The notes under the pieces: generated by a model
Databases searched by the model: none
The model's input: the letters and a program-made list of their open reading frames with translations, nothing else
Told to the model about the DNA's origin: nothing
Shown here: one piece after another, positions 16,060 to 23,876 of the stretch
How positions within the stretch are numbered: position 1 is the stretch's first letter
Layout: the number at the start of each line of letters is the position of its first letter
Source: Luteitalea sp.
GTDB lineage: Bacteria; Acidobacteriota; Vicinamibacteria; Vicinamibacterales; Vicinamibacteraceae
Assembly: GCA_009377605.1 (NCBI GenBank)
Contig: WHTT01000064.1
Span: forward strand, 1 to 36,623
Direction: 5' to 3'
DNA length: 36,623 bases
Position numbers and translations under genes: made by a program

Positions 16060-16087
16060 CCACTGGCCACTGACCACTGGCCACTAC
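16060..16087. repeat. CCACTGR heptamer array (rpoA-rplQ joint)
   Basis: Four 7-nt units in exact register: CCACTGG (16060), CCACTGA (16067), CCACTGG (16074), CCACTAC (16081). It is the complement-strand word of the AGTGGYC family (13131-13168). Here the array is nearly all in one orientation, flanked by GAGTG on the left and TCAGC on the right. Confidence 0.88.
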
Positions 16088-16100
16088 TCAGCGAAGTACC

Positions 16101-16724
16101 ATGAGACACCGTCTTGCCCACCGTAAGCTCGGGCGCCTTTCCGAACATCGGATGGCGTTGCTCCGTAGCCAGGCTACAGCACTCATCCGGCACGAGCGCA
16201 TCGAGACGACCCTGCCGAAGGCGAAAGAGCTGCGGCCCTTCGTCGAGCGTCTCATCACGATTGCCAAGCGCAGTCAGAATGGCGAAAAGACGCCGGCGCA
16301 GAAGCTGTTCGCCCGCCGGCTCGTGCTGCGCGATCTCTCGGACAGGGGAGTGGTCGCCAAGCTGTTCGATACGGTAGCGCCGCGCTTCGAGGGTCGGCCT
16401 GGCGGCTACACACGGATTCTGAAGCTTGGCTTTCGTCGTGGCGACGGCGCCGCGATTGCTCAGCTCGAGCTCATCGGCAGTGAGTACGACGCGCGGCCGA
16501 CACCGGAGGCGACGTCCGCGCCGAAACGAAAAGTGGGTGGGCGCCTCCGCGCTGCCGCACGCCGCTTGCGGGGCGGCGCGCAAAGCTCGGAGAGCGGCGA
16601 CCAGCCGGAGCGCTCACCAGAGACCGAGGCAAGCTCGGAAGATGAGAGCACGAGGCGCAAGAGCAAGGCCCGCGCCACGGAGCCCAGCGACACGCCCAAG
16701 CGCGCTCGGAAGAAAGAACAATAG
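16101..16724 (+). CDS. rplQ: 50S ribosomal protein L17 with long charged C-terminal tail
   Basis: The L17 domain (about residues 1-128) is complete: [64 protein letters not shown] and AQLELIG. The standard protein has ~115-130 residues; this one has 207. The extra ~78 residues start as Arg/Lys-rich and end with alternating acidic and basic stretches ([18 protein letters not shown]), low complexity and probably disordered. It is the last gene of the superoperon; rpoA-rplQ is the standard end. Confidence 0.96.
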   Translation: MRHRLAHRKLGRLSEHRMALLRSQATALIRHERIETTLPKAKELRPFVERLITIAKRSQNGEKTPAQKLFARRLVLRDLSDRGVVAKLFDTVAPRFEGRPGGYTRILKLGFRRGDGAAIAQLELIGSEYDARPTPEATSAPKRKVGGRLRAAARRLRGGAQSSESGDQPERSPETEASSEDESTRRKSKARATEPSDTPKRARKKEQ

Positions 16725-16728
16725 AATT

Positions 16729-16746
16729 CAGGAATCGGGGTTCCTG
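16729..16746. terminator. Candidate terminator between convergent rplQ and EF-G-like gene
   Basis: CAGGAA (16729-16734) and TTCCTG (16741-16746) pair around TCGGGG, followed by CCTTTAG. The stem is short and there is no true T-run, so it is weak. It lies in the 25-nt gap between two convergent genes, where a bidirectional stop is expected. Confidence 0.4.
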
Positions 16747-16749
16747 CCT

Positions 16750-18852
16750 TTAGACCTCTTCTTCTACGACCTCTCCGCGCTCAGCCTTCGCCGTCGCGAT
16801 GACTTTCTGCCGAAGGTGAGCGGGCACCTCTTCGTGGTGCGAGAAGGCCATTGAATACGAGCCTCGACCGCCGGTGAACGATGTGAGCGTCTGCTCGTAC
16901 GTCAACATCTCGGCCATTGGCACTTGAGCACGGATGACCGTCATCGTGCCGCGCGCCTCCATGCCGGAGATCCGGCCTCGCCGGCTGTTGAGGTCTCCCA
17001 TCAAATCGCCTGCATACTCGTTTGGCGAATAGACTTCGACGTTCATGATCGGCTCGAGCAGCGTCGGCCTGGCGCGCGCCATCGCATCCTTGAACGCCAG
17101 GGCGCCTGCGACTTTGAACGAGAGCTCGTTCGAGTCGACCTGGTGAAACTGTCCGTCGACGAGCGTGACACGGAAGTCGACCATCGGGTAGCCCGCGAGG
17201 TACCCCTTGACCCGAGCATCCTGAATGCCTTTCTCGACCGCCGGGATGAACTGGCGCGGAATCGCGCCGCCGAAGATGTCGTTCACGAACGCGAAGTCCT
17301 CTCCTCTCGCTAGCGGCTCGACGCGGATCTTGCAGTCGCCGAACTGGCCGTGTCCACCGGTTTGCTTCTTGTGACGGCCGTGTGCCTCCGTTGCCGCCGT
17401 GATTGTCTCCAGATACGGGATGCGCGGAAGCTTGAGGTTGACGTCCACGCCGAAGCGGCGCTTGAGCTTCGCGACGGTCACCTCGATGTGCATCTGGCCC
17501 TGCCCGGAGATGAGCAGCTCCTTTGTCTGCGGATCGCGTCCCGATTGAATGGTTGGATCTTCCTCTTGGAGCCGATGCAGTGCGGAGCTGATCTTTTCTT
17601 CGTCGGCTCGACTCTTCGGCTCGACCGCATAGGAGAGTAGAGGTTCCGGCCACTTGAAGGAAGGAAACATCAGATCCGCGGACTTCTCGGCCAGCGTGTC
17701 GCCGGTTTGTGTTTCCTTCAGCTTCGCGACGGCGCCCAGATCGCCTGCGCGCAGCTCGGACACCTGCGTGGTTTGCTTCCCCTGTGGCACGAGTAGATGC
17801 CCGACGCGCTCCTGCGTGTCGCGTGTGAGATTCTCCAGTGTCGAGTCGGCTCTCAGCGTGCCGGTGACAACGCGGAACAGCGTGATGCGTCCCGCGAACG
17901 GATCTGCGACGGTCTTCCAGACAAAGATGCGGCACGGTGAGTCGGCTGCCGCGGAAACCTGCGTCGTCGAGCCGCTCCCCCGCTCGACGGCGGGGAATGG
18001 GCGATCAACCGGCGACGGGAGGAGCGACACGAGAGCGTCGAGCAGGGGATGAATGCCGATGTTGAGGAGCGCGGACGTCGTGAACAGTGGGACCAACTTA
18101 CCGCTGTGGACGCTCGCTCGCAGGCCGCTCACCAGCTCCTCGTCGGTCAGCGCTCCTTCTTCGAAAAAGCGCTCCATCAGGGCATCGTCCGCCTCGGCAA
18201 CCATCTCGACGAGCGCCTCCCGTGCGTCTTTCGCCGTCGCGGCCAACTCTGGCGGGATCTCTCCCTCCACGAATGTCCCGCTGTCACCGCTCGTCTCGTA
18301 GGTCAACGCCTTCATCGTGAGCAGGTTGACGACGCCGCGAAACTGTTTTTCCTCGCCGAGCGGCAGTGTCACCGGAACGATCGTGCGGCCAAACGTCTCG
18401 CGCAGCGAGCCGAGTGAGCGCTCGAGGCTGGCCCGCTCCCGATCGAAGCGGTTGAGGACCACCACGCGCGGTTGGCCTGTCTCAGATGCAAGGCTCCACA
18501 CTTTTTCGGTCTGTACCTCGACGCCGGCAACGGCGTCCACGACAACGACGGCCGCCTCGACGACACGCAGCCCGACCGCGGCGTCGCTCAAGAAGTTGCC
18601 GAAACCGGGTGTGTCTATGAGGTTGATCCTGGTCTTCTGCCACTCGAGCCAGGCCGGCGTTGCCGAGAGGGTGTGCTGCCGGGCGATCTCTTCCTCGTCG
18701 TAGTCCGTGGGCGACGTGCCCTCATCAACCTTGCCCAGCCGATTGACGCTGCCCGCATCGAAGAGCATCGCCGCCGTCAATTGAGTCTTGCCCGCGCCGC
18801 CGTGGCCGACCAAGGCGATGTTCCGGATGCTAGGAGCATCGAAGACTTTCAT
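16750..18852 (-). CDS. Elongation factor G-like GTPase (EF-G paralogue)
   Basis: This 700-residue protein has the five-domain EF-G plan. GTPase motifs: P-loop GHGGAGKT (16-23), DTPG (80-83), NRFD at 134-137 in place of the usual NKxD, TSALLN (259-264). Domain IV carries HKKQTGGHGQFGD (494-506). Switch I reads QHTLS rather than RGITI. These features fit the EF-G-like second class, not the housekeeping FusA, which is expected upstream of tuf. ATG 18852 is chosen over GTG 18861 because GGGAGG lies 9 nt before it and abuts the GTG. The role is unknown; a special translocation or recycling function is possible. Confidence 0.9.
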   Translation of the reverse strand: MKVFDAPSIRNIALVGHGGAGKTQLTAAMLFDAGSVNRLGKVDEGTSPTDYDEEEIARQHTLSATPAWLEWQKTRINLIDTPGFGNFLSDAAVGLRVVEAAVVVVDAVAGVEVQTEKVWSLASETGQPRVVVLNRFDRERASLERSLGSLRETFGRTIVPVTLPLGEEKQFRGVVNLLTMKALTYETSGDSGTFVEGEIPPELAATAKDAREALVEMVAEADDALMERFFEEGALTDEELVSGLRASVHSGKLVPLFTTSALLNIGIHPLLDALVSLLPSPVDRPFPAVERGSGSTTQVSAAADSPCRIFVWKTVADPFAGRITLFRVVTGTLRADSTLENLTRDTQERVGHLLVPQGKQTTQVSELRAGDLGAVAKLKETQTGDTLAEKSADLMFPSFKWPEPLLSYAVEPKSRADEEKISSALHRLQEEDPTIQSGRDPQTKELLISGQGQMHIEVTVAKLKRRFGVDVNLKLPRIPYLETITAATEAHGRHKKQTGGHGQFGDCKIRVEPLARGEDFAFVNDIFGGAIPRQFIPAVEKGIQDARVKGYLAGYPMVDFRVTLVDGQFHQVDSNELSFKVAGALAFKDAMARARPTLLEPIMNVEVYSPNEYAGDLMGDLNSRRGRISGMEARGTMTVIRAQVPMAEMLTYEQTLTSFTGGRGSYSMAFSHHEEVPAHLRQKVIATAKAERGEVVEEEV

Positions 18853-19065
18853 ACGCGGCACCCTCCCGCTGGTAACGAGCGTGTGACCTGTCGGGTAAAA
18901 GGGGATCGTATGTCAGATGCCGGGCTCGCTCAAGCCGGGGGGAGCTCCTACCTGTTCCTTTTGGCCAACGCCTGCGCTGCCACGAGCCTCGCGCGGGCCT
19001 CGTCGACACGCCGGTCTCCCATGGAGCCGCTCCCGGACGGGCTGGCTGTGATATTGCCCCATGCT

Positions 19066-19101
19066 ACCATGTCGTCATTCCTAGGTCTCGGACGACATGG
19101 T
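19066..19101. promoter_or_regulatory. Perfect 11-bp inverted repeat between divergent genes
   Basis: ACCATGTCGTC (19066-19076) and GACGACATGGT (19091-19101) are perfect inverted copies 14 nt apart. The centre holds CCTAGG. It is 23 nt before the FAD oxidoreductase ATG and about 215 nt from the divergent EF-G-like start. It could be an operator or an mRNA hairpin in the leader; neither can be decided here. Confidence 0.5.
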
Positions 19102-19124
19102 TGCCCCCCGCTGGAGTTGCGTGG

Positions 19125-20780
19125 ATGTTGCGACTGAAGATGCTGCTGCTTGCCGTCGGATTGGTCGCTGTGATTCAGTCGCCGGCCGCGGCGCAGCCTC
19201 GTAACTTCGATCTCGTCGTGTACGGTGGGACAGCTGCCGGTGTGATGAGCGCGGTTTCCGCCGCGCGTGAAGGCGTGCCGCGTGTGGCGCTGCTGGAGCC
19301 GCGCGATCATCTCGGCGGCATGGTGTCTGGCGGCCTCGGCTGGACGGACTTCGGACAAAAGGAGGTCGTCGGCGGGTATGCGCTCGAGTACTACGAGCGC
19401 GCAGGGAAGAAGTATGGCGTGCCGATTCAGTGGCATCTCGAGCCGCACGTTGCAGAGGAGATCTTCAAAGAGCTGGTCGAGGAGTCGGGCGTCGAGGTCT
19501 TCTATCGGCACCGCTTGCGTGAAGGGACCGGCGTGAGAACCGACCGCGGACGAATCGAGTCGATTGTGATGGAAAACGGCACGACGTTCACGGCCAAGAT
19601 CTTTGCCGATGCGACGTACGAGGGTGATCTCATGGCGCAAGCGGGCGTCTCGTATACGTGGGGCCGCGAAGGCACCGACGAGTACGGGGAATCGCTCGCC
19701 GGCGTACGAGACCGCACGCCGAAGCATCAGTTCCAGGTGCAGATCCGTGCCGTTGACGAGGAGGGCGAGTTGCTCCCAGAGGTTTCATCGGAGCGGAAGA
19801 CGCCCGCAGGCTCACCTGACAAGAAGGTGCAGGCCTACAACTTTCGCGTCTGTATGACGAAGGTTCCAGAGAACCGCGTCCCGTTCCCGAAACCCCGCGA
19901 GTACGACCCGAAGCGGTACGAGTTGTTGGCGCTGATGCTGGGAGAGATGGACAAGATCAAGCGGGCAGTGACCGAGAGCGGCGCGGCGGCCGGAGAACCG
20001 ATCGACGGAGATCCGATGTATCGCCTGAAGCAACCCTGGTCGCTGGCAGACGTCATGAAGCCGGATCCACTGCCCCACGGCAAGACCGATACGAACAACA
20101 ATGGGGCGTTCTCGACCGACTACATCGGCGGCAACTACGAGTATCCCGACGCTGACTATGCCACGCGCGAACGAATCTGGCAGGCACACGCGGACTACGT
20201 CCAGGGTTTCTTCTATTTCCTGCAGAACGACCCCCGGGTGCCGAAGGAGCTGCACGACGAGATGGCCCCATGGGGTTTGTGCAAGGACGAGTTCCTGGAT
20301 ACCGGACACTGGCCGCACCAACTCTACGTGCGCGAAGCGCGGCGGATGATCGGCGAGTACGTGATGTCACAGAAGGACATCCAGCAGGATCTCACCAAGC
20401 CGGACGTCATCGGCATGGGCTCTTACAACAGCGATTCCCACAACATTCAACGCATCGTCGACGCCGAAGGCTTCGTCGAGAACGAAGGCGACATGCAGGT
20501 GCCGGTCACGCCGTATCAGATTCCCTATCGCCTCATGCTGCCGAAGAAGACGGAGATGACGAACCTTCTCGTGCCCGTGTGCTTCTCGGCGACGCACGTC
20601 GCGTATTCAACGCTGCGAATGGAGCCGCAGTACATGATCATCGGCCAGGCGGCCGGCGTGGCGGCCAAGATGGCCGTGGATGCGAATATCCCCGTTCAAG
20701 ACATCGACACGCGAGCACTCATGAGCACGCTCCGCACGCAGCGCGCGGTGATCGAATGGAAGGAACCCGCGGTGAAGTAG
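19125..20780 (+). CDS. Secreted FAD-dependent oxidoreductase (FAD_oxidored family)
   Basis: The 551-residue product starts with a signal peptide (LRLKMLLLAVGLVAVIQSPAAAQ, cleavage near residue 24). Directly after comes the dinucleotide-binding motif FDLVVYGGTAAGVMSAVSAAREG and a flavin-family LEPRDHLGGM. The C-terminus has YMIIGQAAGVAAKMAVD, a second FAD contact. This layout fits the periplasmic or extracellular FAD_oxidored (PF12831-like) group common in Acidobacteriota, Planctomycetota and Bacteroidota; the substrate is unknown, often assumed carbohydrate-related. GGAG is 8 nt before the ATG at 19125; the longer frame from 19101 would begin inside the inverted repeat. Confidence 0.85.
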   Translation: MLRLKMLLLAVGLVAVIQSPAAAQPRNFDLVVYGGTAAGVMSAVSAAREGVPRVALLEPRDHLGGMVSGGLGWTDFGQKEVVGGYALEYYERAGKKYGVPIQWHLEPHVAEEIFKELVEESGVEVFYRHRLREGTGVRTDRGRIESIVMENGTTFTAKIFADATYEGDLMAQAGVSYTWGREGTDEYGESLAGVRDRTPKHQFQVQIRAVDEEGELLPEVSSERKTPAGSPDKKVQAYNFRVCMTKVPENRVPFPKPREYDPKRYELLALMLGEMDKIKRAVTESGAAAGEPIDGDPMYRLKQPWSLADVMKPDPLPHGKTDTNNNGAFSTDYIGGNYEYPDADYATRERIWQAHADYVQGFFYFLQNDPRVPKELHDEMAPWGLCKDEFLDTGHWPHQLYVREARRMIGEYVMSQKDIQQDLTKPDVIGMGSYNSDSHNIQRIVDAEGFVENEGDMQVPVTPYQIPYRLMLPKKTEMTNLLVPVCFSATHVAYSTLRMEPQYMIIGQAAGVAAKMAVDANIPVQDIDTRALMSTLRTQRAVIEWKEPAVK

Positions 20781-20804
20781 CGATTCGTCCGCGCATGGGG
20801 CGAG

Positions 20805-21052
20805 ATGCCATCAAGGATTCGTGTCGTCATCGTCGATGACCACCCCGTGGTCCGCTTCGGGCTGGCGGCGATCATCAACCTACAGCCCGACATGATTGTT
20901 GTCGGCGAGGCAGGATCGGGCCAGGAGGCTTGCTCCATCTGTGCGGAAACGACAGCGGACGTGGTCCTGATGGATGCTTCCCACAGGTGCCGGGCTCCAG
21001 TCGAGCTGGCGCAGCCGAGGCGGAGACGGTCGCATGCCGGACACGCAGCTGA
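20805..21052 (+). pseudogene. Broken NarL/LuxR-type response regulator, receiver domain fragment
   Basis: From ATG 20805 the frame reads a good receiver domain: RVVIVDDHPVVRFGLAAII with acidic D11-D12, then VVGEAGSGQEAC and DVVLMD ending in phospho-acceptor D57. After D57 similarity stops. In the next frame GTG 20987 onward gives VPGSSRAGAAEAE, which resembles the MPGLSGxEA that normally follows, so a frameshift at about 20976-20987 is likely; that frame then stops at 21050-21052. The rest of the receiver domain and the helix-turn-helix are missing. It lies 24 nt after the oxidoreductase gene. Confidence 0.75.
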
Positions 21053-21159
21053 CGAATCAGGCGGCTGTCCGGCCGCGATACTCCGCGCTCGCCGTGTACG
21101 AGAGGAAAGCTATGGGGACTCTAGCGAGGGGGGCCGGTTCCTGTCACCAATCGAAAGTT

Positions 21160-21192
21160 GGGGGAACCGTGGCCTCTGGCCACGGCTCCCCC
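21160..21192. repeat. Strong hairpin, possible terminator in scar region
   Basis: GGGGGAACCGTGGCC (21160-21174) pairs with GGCCACGGCTCCCCC (21178-21192), 15 bp with one mismatch and a TCT loop. There is no T-run on either strand. It lies between the broken regulator (+) and the FtsX-type gene (-), where transcription must end from both sides. It may equally be another mobile palindrome family. Confidence 0.65.
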
Positions 21193-21202
21193 CTCATGCC
21201 GC

Positions 21203-21258
21203 GCCGGCTTCGCCGGCCCTAGCAGGTTGGGCTCGCGCCGGCCCTGGCAGGTTGGGCT
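21203..21258. repeat. GCCGGC hairpin plus 22-nt direct repeat
   Basis: GCCGGCTTCGCCGGC (21203-21217) is a 6-bp hairpin. Overlapping it, a 22-nt unit starting GCCGGCCCT (21212-21233) recurs at 21237-21258 with one mismatch. The second copy ends inside the stop codon (CTA on this strand, 21257-21259) of the minus-strand permease gene. Confidence 0.75.
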
Positions 21259-22534
21259 ACTCGTAGCGGAGCGCTTCGATGGGATCGAGACGTGCGGCCT
21301 TGAAGGCGGGCAGCATGCCGAAGACGATGCCCACCGTTCCCGAGAAGGCGAGTCCGACCGCGAACGACCACCACGGCATGAGAACGGCCCAGCCTACGAA
21401 CCGATTCACCCCGAGCGCGATGCTCGCCCCGGTGATGATGCCCAGCAGGCCGCCGATCGACGTGAGGAAGACCGCCTCGAGCAAGAACTGCCACAGAATC
21501 TCGCGCCGGCGTGCACCGATGGCCTTGCGGACTCCGATCTCGCGCGTCCGCTCGGTCACCGAGATGGTCATGATTGCCATGACGCCGATACCGCCTACCA
21601 TCAGCGCGATCGAGGAGATGATGATCAGCGCTAGGAAGACGCCTTGCGTAATCTGATCAAAGAGCGCCGTCATCGCATCGGAGGTCATGATCGCGAAATC
21701 GTTCTCTTGATCGAGCCGCAGCCGATGCCGCGCGCGCATGAGCTCGCTGACCTGATCAATCACCTCGTCGCGGCTGATGCCCGGTTCCGGTACGACAGCA
21801 AGCATCGAGTTCAGGAATCGGATCCCTCGGATTTGATTGTAGGGGTCGTAGAGCTTTGCGTAGGTCGTGTACGGCATCACGGCGAACTGATCCGGATTGC
21901 CGATGGCGATGCTCGGCCGCTTCCCGAACACGCCCACCACCGTGAATTGCCGCGGTCCCACGCGTATCCGCTTGCCGATTGGATCCACGTTGGGAAACAG
22001 GATACGCGCAGGCTCGCTTCCCAGCACCACGCTCTGGCGCCGGCGATCGACGTCGACCGTCGTGAAGAAGCGTCCTTGGTCCAGCTCCATGAAGTTCGTC
22101 GACAGCCACTCCTCGCTGACGCCGAAGACCGTCATGGGTCTCGTCTTCTCGCTCCCGTACACCATCTCCTCTTGCCGGCCTTGGCCCATCGCACCGTACG
22201 CCATGCTGATGACGTCGGCCGACGGGATGTTCCGCTGAATGGCCTCGGCGTCCGCCATCGTGATGTCCGGGCGGCGCAGATAAGCGAGAAACTCCTTATC
22301 GTCTCGGCCGCCGCCGAAGGGGATCTTCACCAGATAAAGGGTGTCCGTGCCCATCTGACGAAAGAGCGACTTGACCGAGTCTTCGAATCCCAGAACGAGC
22401 GAGGTCATCGAGACGATTGACGTGACGCCAATCACGACGCCAAGGATGGTGAGGAACGAGCGGAGCTTGTTCGCTCTCAGCGTGTCCCACGCGAGCCCCA
22501 GAATATCCGTGAAGAGGCCGCTACGAAAGCCCAC
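21257..22534 (-). CDS. MacB/FtsX-type ABC transporter permease, second of pair
   Basis: The 425-residue product has the MacB plan: first membrane helix at KLRSFLTILGVVIGVTSIVSM (about 22-42), a ~220-residue periplasmic domain, then three C-terminal helices (about 285-415) with the FtsX signature VTERTREIGVRKAIGARRREI. It ends with AARLDPIEALRYE. It starts at GTG 22534, with AAGGAG in the last codons of the preceding gene 9 nt upstream, so translation is coupled. The gene is one of two homologous permeases, which probably form a heterodimer. No ATPase gene accompanies them. Confidence 0.9.
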   Translation of the reverse strand: MGFRSGLFTDILGLAWDTLRANKLRSFLTILGVVIGVTSIVSMTSLVLGFEDSVKSLFRQMGTDTLYLVKIPFGGGRDDKEFLAYLRRPDITMADAEAIQRNIPSADVISMAYGAMGQGRQEEMVYGSEKTRPMTVFGVSEEWLSTNFMELDQGRFFTTVDVDRRRQSVVLGSEPARILFPNVDPIGKRIRVGPRQFTVVGVFGKRPSIAIGNPDQFAVMPYTTYAKLYDPYNQIRGIRFLNSMLAVVPEPGISRDEVIDQVSELMRARHRLRLDQENDFAIMTSDAMTALFDQITQGVFLALIIISSIALMVGGIGVMAIMTISVTERTREIGVRKAIGARRREILWQFLLEAVFLTSIGGLLGIITGASIALGVNRFVGWAVLMPWWSFAVGLAFSGTVGIVFGMLPAFKAARLDPIEALRYE

Positions 22535-22540
22535 GCCTCA

Positions 22541-23764
22541 CTACTCCTTGCGCAGTGCCTCAATCGGGTCGAGGCGCGCCGCGCGCATCGCAGGATAGAG
22601 ACCAAAAAAGAGGCCCACGACGGCGGTCATCCCGACGCCAAGTGCCACGGACCATGGGCTGATGCTCGCCGGTAACGGCGTGAACGCCGTGACGATCATG
22701 GCCGCGCTGAACCCCAGCATCGTTCCGATGATCCCGCCCATCATCGAGAGCGTGGTCGACTCCGTCAGAAACTGCCAGACGATGTCGCGCCGCCGCGCAC
22801 CCAGTGACTTCCGAAGCCCCACCTCGCGCGTCCGCTCGCTCACCACCATGAGCATGATGTTCATAATCACGATGCCGCCCACCACGAGCGAGACCGAGAC
22901 GATGCCGATGAGGAGCGCAAACGCTCCTTGCGAGAAGCTGCGCCAGAAGTCCATCAGCGTGTCGGAGGTCACAATGCCGAAGTTATCCGGATCCTTGGGA
23001 CGCAGGTGCCGCCGAATCCGCATCGCGAGCCGCGCTTCATCCATCGCCTCGTCCATCTGCGCCGGGTCGGCCACCTTCACCGTGAGGTCGAGCGAGCGTC
23101 GCGTGCCGAACCAGCGCAGCGCGACGCCCAGCGGAATCACGACGAACTCGTCTTGCGAGTTGCCGAACATGGAGCCCTTTTGCTCGCTGACACCCACAAC
23201 CCGAATTGGATAACCGTTGATCCGGATGAACTGGTCGATAGGGCTGCGCGTCACGAACAGCTGCTCGGCGATGTCTGCGCCGAGCAACGCGACCGGCCGG
23301 TTGCGCTGCACTTCGAGCTGGCTCGGCAGACGGCCCTCCGCCGCATCGAAGCCCGCAAACTCCGTGTACTCTTCGGAGACCCCGCGGATCTGAATGGCGT
23401 CCAGCGTCTTCTCACGAAACGAGACGTTCGCCGAATTGCCGATCTCTGCCATCACCTCGTCGAACAGAGGGCTCCAATCACCGAGAAGGCGCCGATCGGC
23501 CAACGTGACATTCGGCCGGCCCGCGGCACGCTCAAACTCGTCGCGGCTCGTGATCAGGCCCATGCGCTCGACACGAAAGGTGCCGATGCCGACCTGAGAG
23601 GAGATGGCGTCGGCCACATAGCCGTTCATCCCCTGTACCAGCGAGACGACCGCGATGATCGATGTCACCGCCACGATGTTGCCGAGCACCATCATGACCG
23701 AGCGGAGCTTGTTCGCCCAGATGGCGGTCAGCGCGATCTTGATGGCGTCGAGGATGGCGACCAT
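22541..23764 (-). CDS. MacB/FtsX-type ABC transporter permease, first of pair
   Basis: The 407-residue product has the same plan as its neighbour: IWANKLRSVMMVLGNIVAVTSIIAVVS as first helix, the periplasmic domain, and the C-terminal membrane part with VSERTREVGLRKSLGARRRDI, ending AARLDPIEALRKE. In this family the permease works by mechanotransmission, passing cargo to an adaptor, and needs a MacB-type ATPase. The gap of 112 nt to the HlyD gene upstream is where such an ATPase gene commonly stands; here the gap contains a family 2 repeat instead. The stop is 6 nt before the next permease start. Confidence 0.9.
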   Translation of the reverse strand: MVAILDAIKIALTAIWANKLRSVMMVLGNIVAVTSIIAVVSLVQGMNGYVADAISSQVGIGTFRVERMGLITSRDEFERAAGRPNVTLADRRLLGDWSPLFDEVMAEIGNSANVSFREKTLDAIQIRGVSEEYTEFAGFDAAEGRLPSQLEVQRNRPVALLGADIAEQLFVTRSPIDQFIRINGYPIRVVGVSEQKGSMFGNSQDEFVVIPLGVALRWFGTRRSLDLTVKVADPAQMDEAMDEARLAMRIRRHLRPKDPDNFGIVTSDTLMDFWRSFSQGAFALLIGIVSVSLVVGGIVIMNIMLMVVSERTREVGLRKSLGARRRDIVWQFLTESTTLSMMGGIIGTMLGFSAAMIVTAFTPLPASISPWSVALGVGMTAVVGLFFGLYPAMRAARLDPIEALRKE

Positions 23765-23778
23765 GACGTTGGTATGTG

Positions 23779-23833
23779 GTAGGGCCGCCTCGCCGAGGCG
23801 GCCGTGACGGCGCGGGAGGCTGACGCGCCCTAC
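23779..23833. repeat. Composite palindrome repeat, family 2 (adaptor-permease gap)
   Basis: GTAGGGCCGCCTCGCCGAGG (from 23779) is the GGCGAGGC-type hairpin. It is followed by a variant of the second hairpin type (GGCGCGGGAGGCTGACGCGCC) and closed by CTAC at 23833. The outer ends GTAGGG and CCCTAC pair. It occupies half of the 112-nt gap in the minus-strand operon. Confidence 0.8.
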
Positions 23834-23876
23834 CCATCGCTACTGCGTGCAACGAGCTAGGTGAACGGCATCGAGG

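Noticed and set aside
18948-19070. 40-codon minus-strand frame ending RARLVAAQALAKRNR
   Set aside because: Helical-looking end and possible start inside the inverted repeat, but no ribosome-binding site and no recognised family; too little support.
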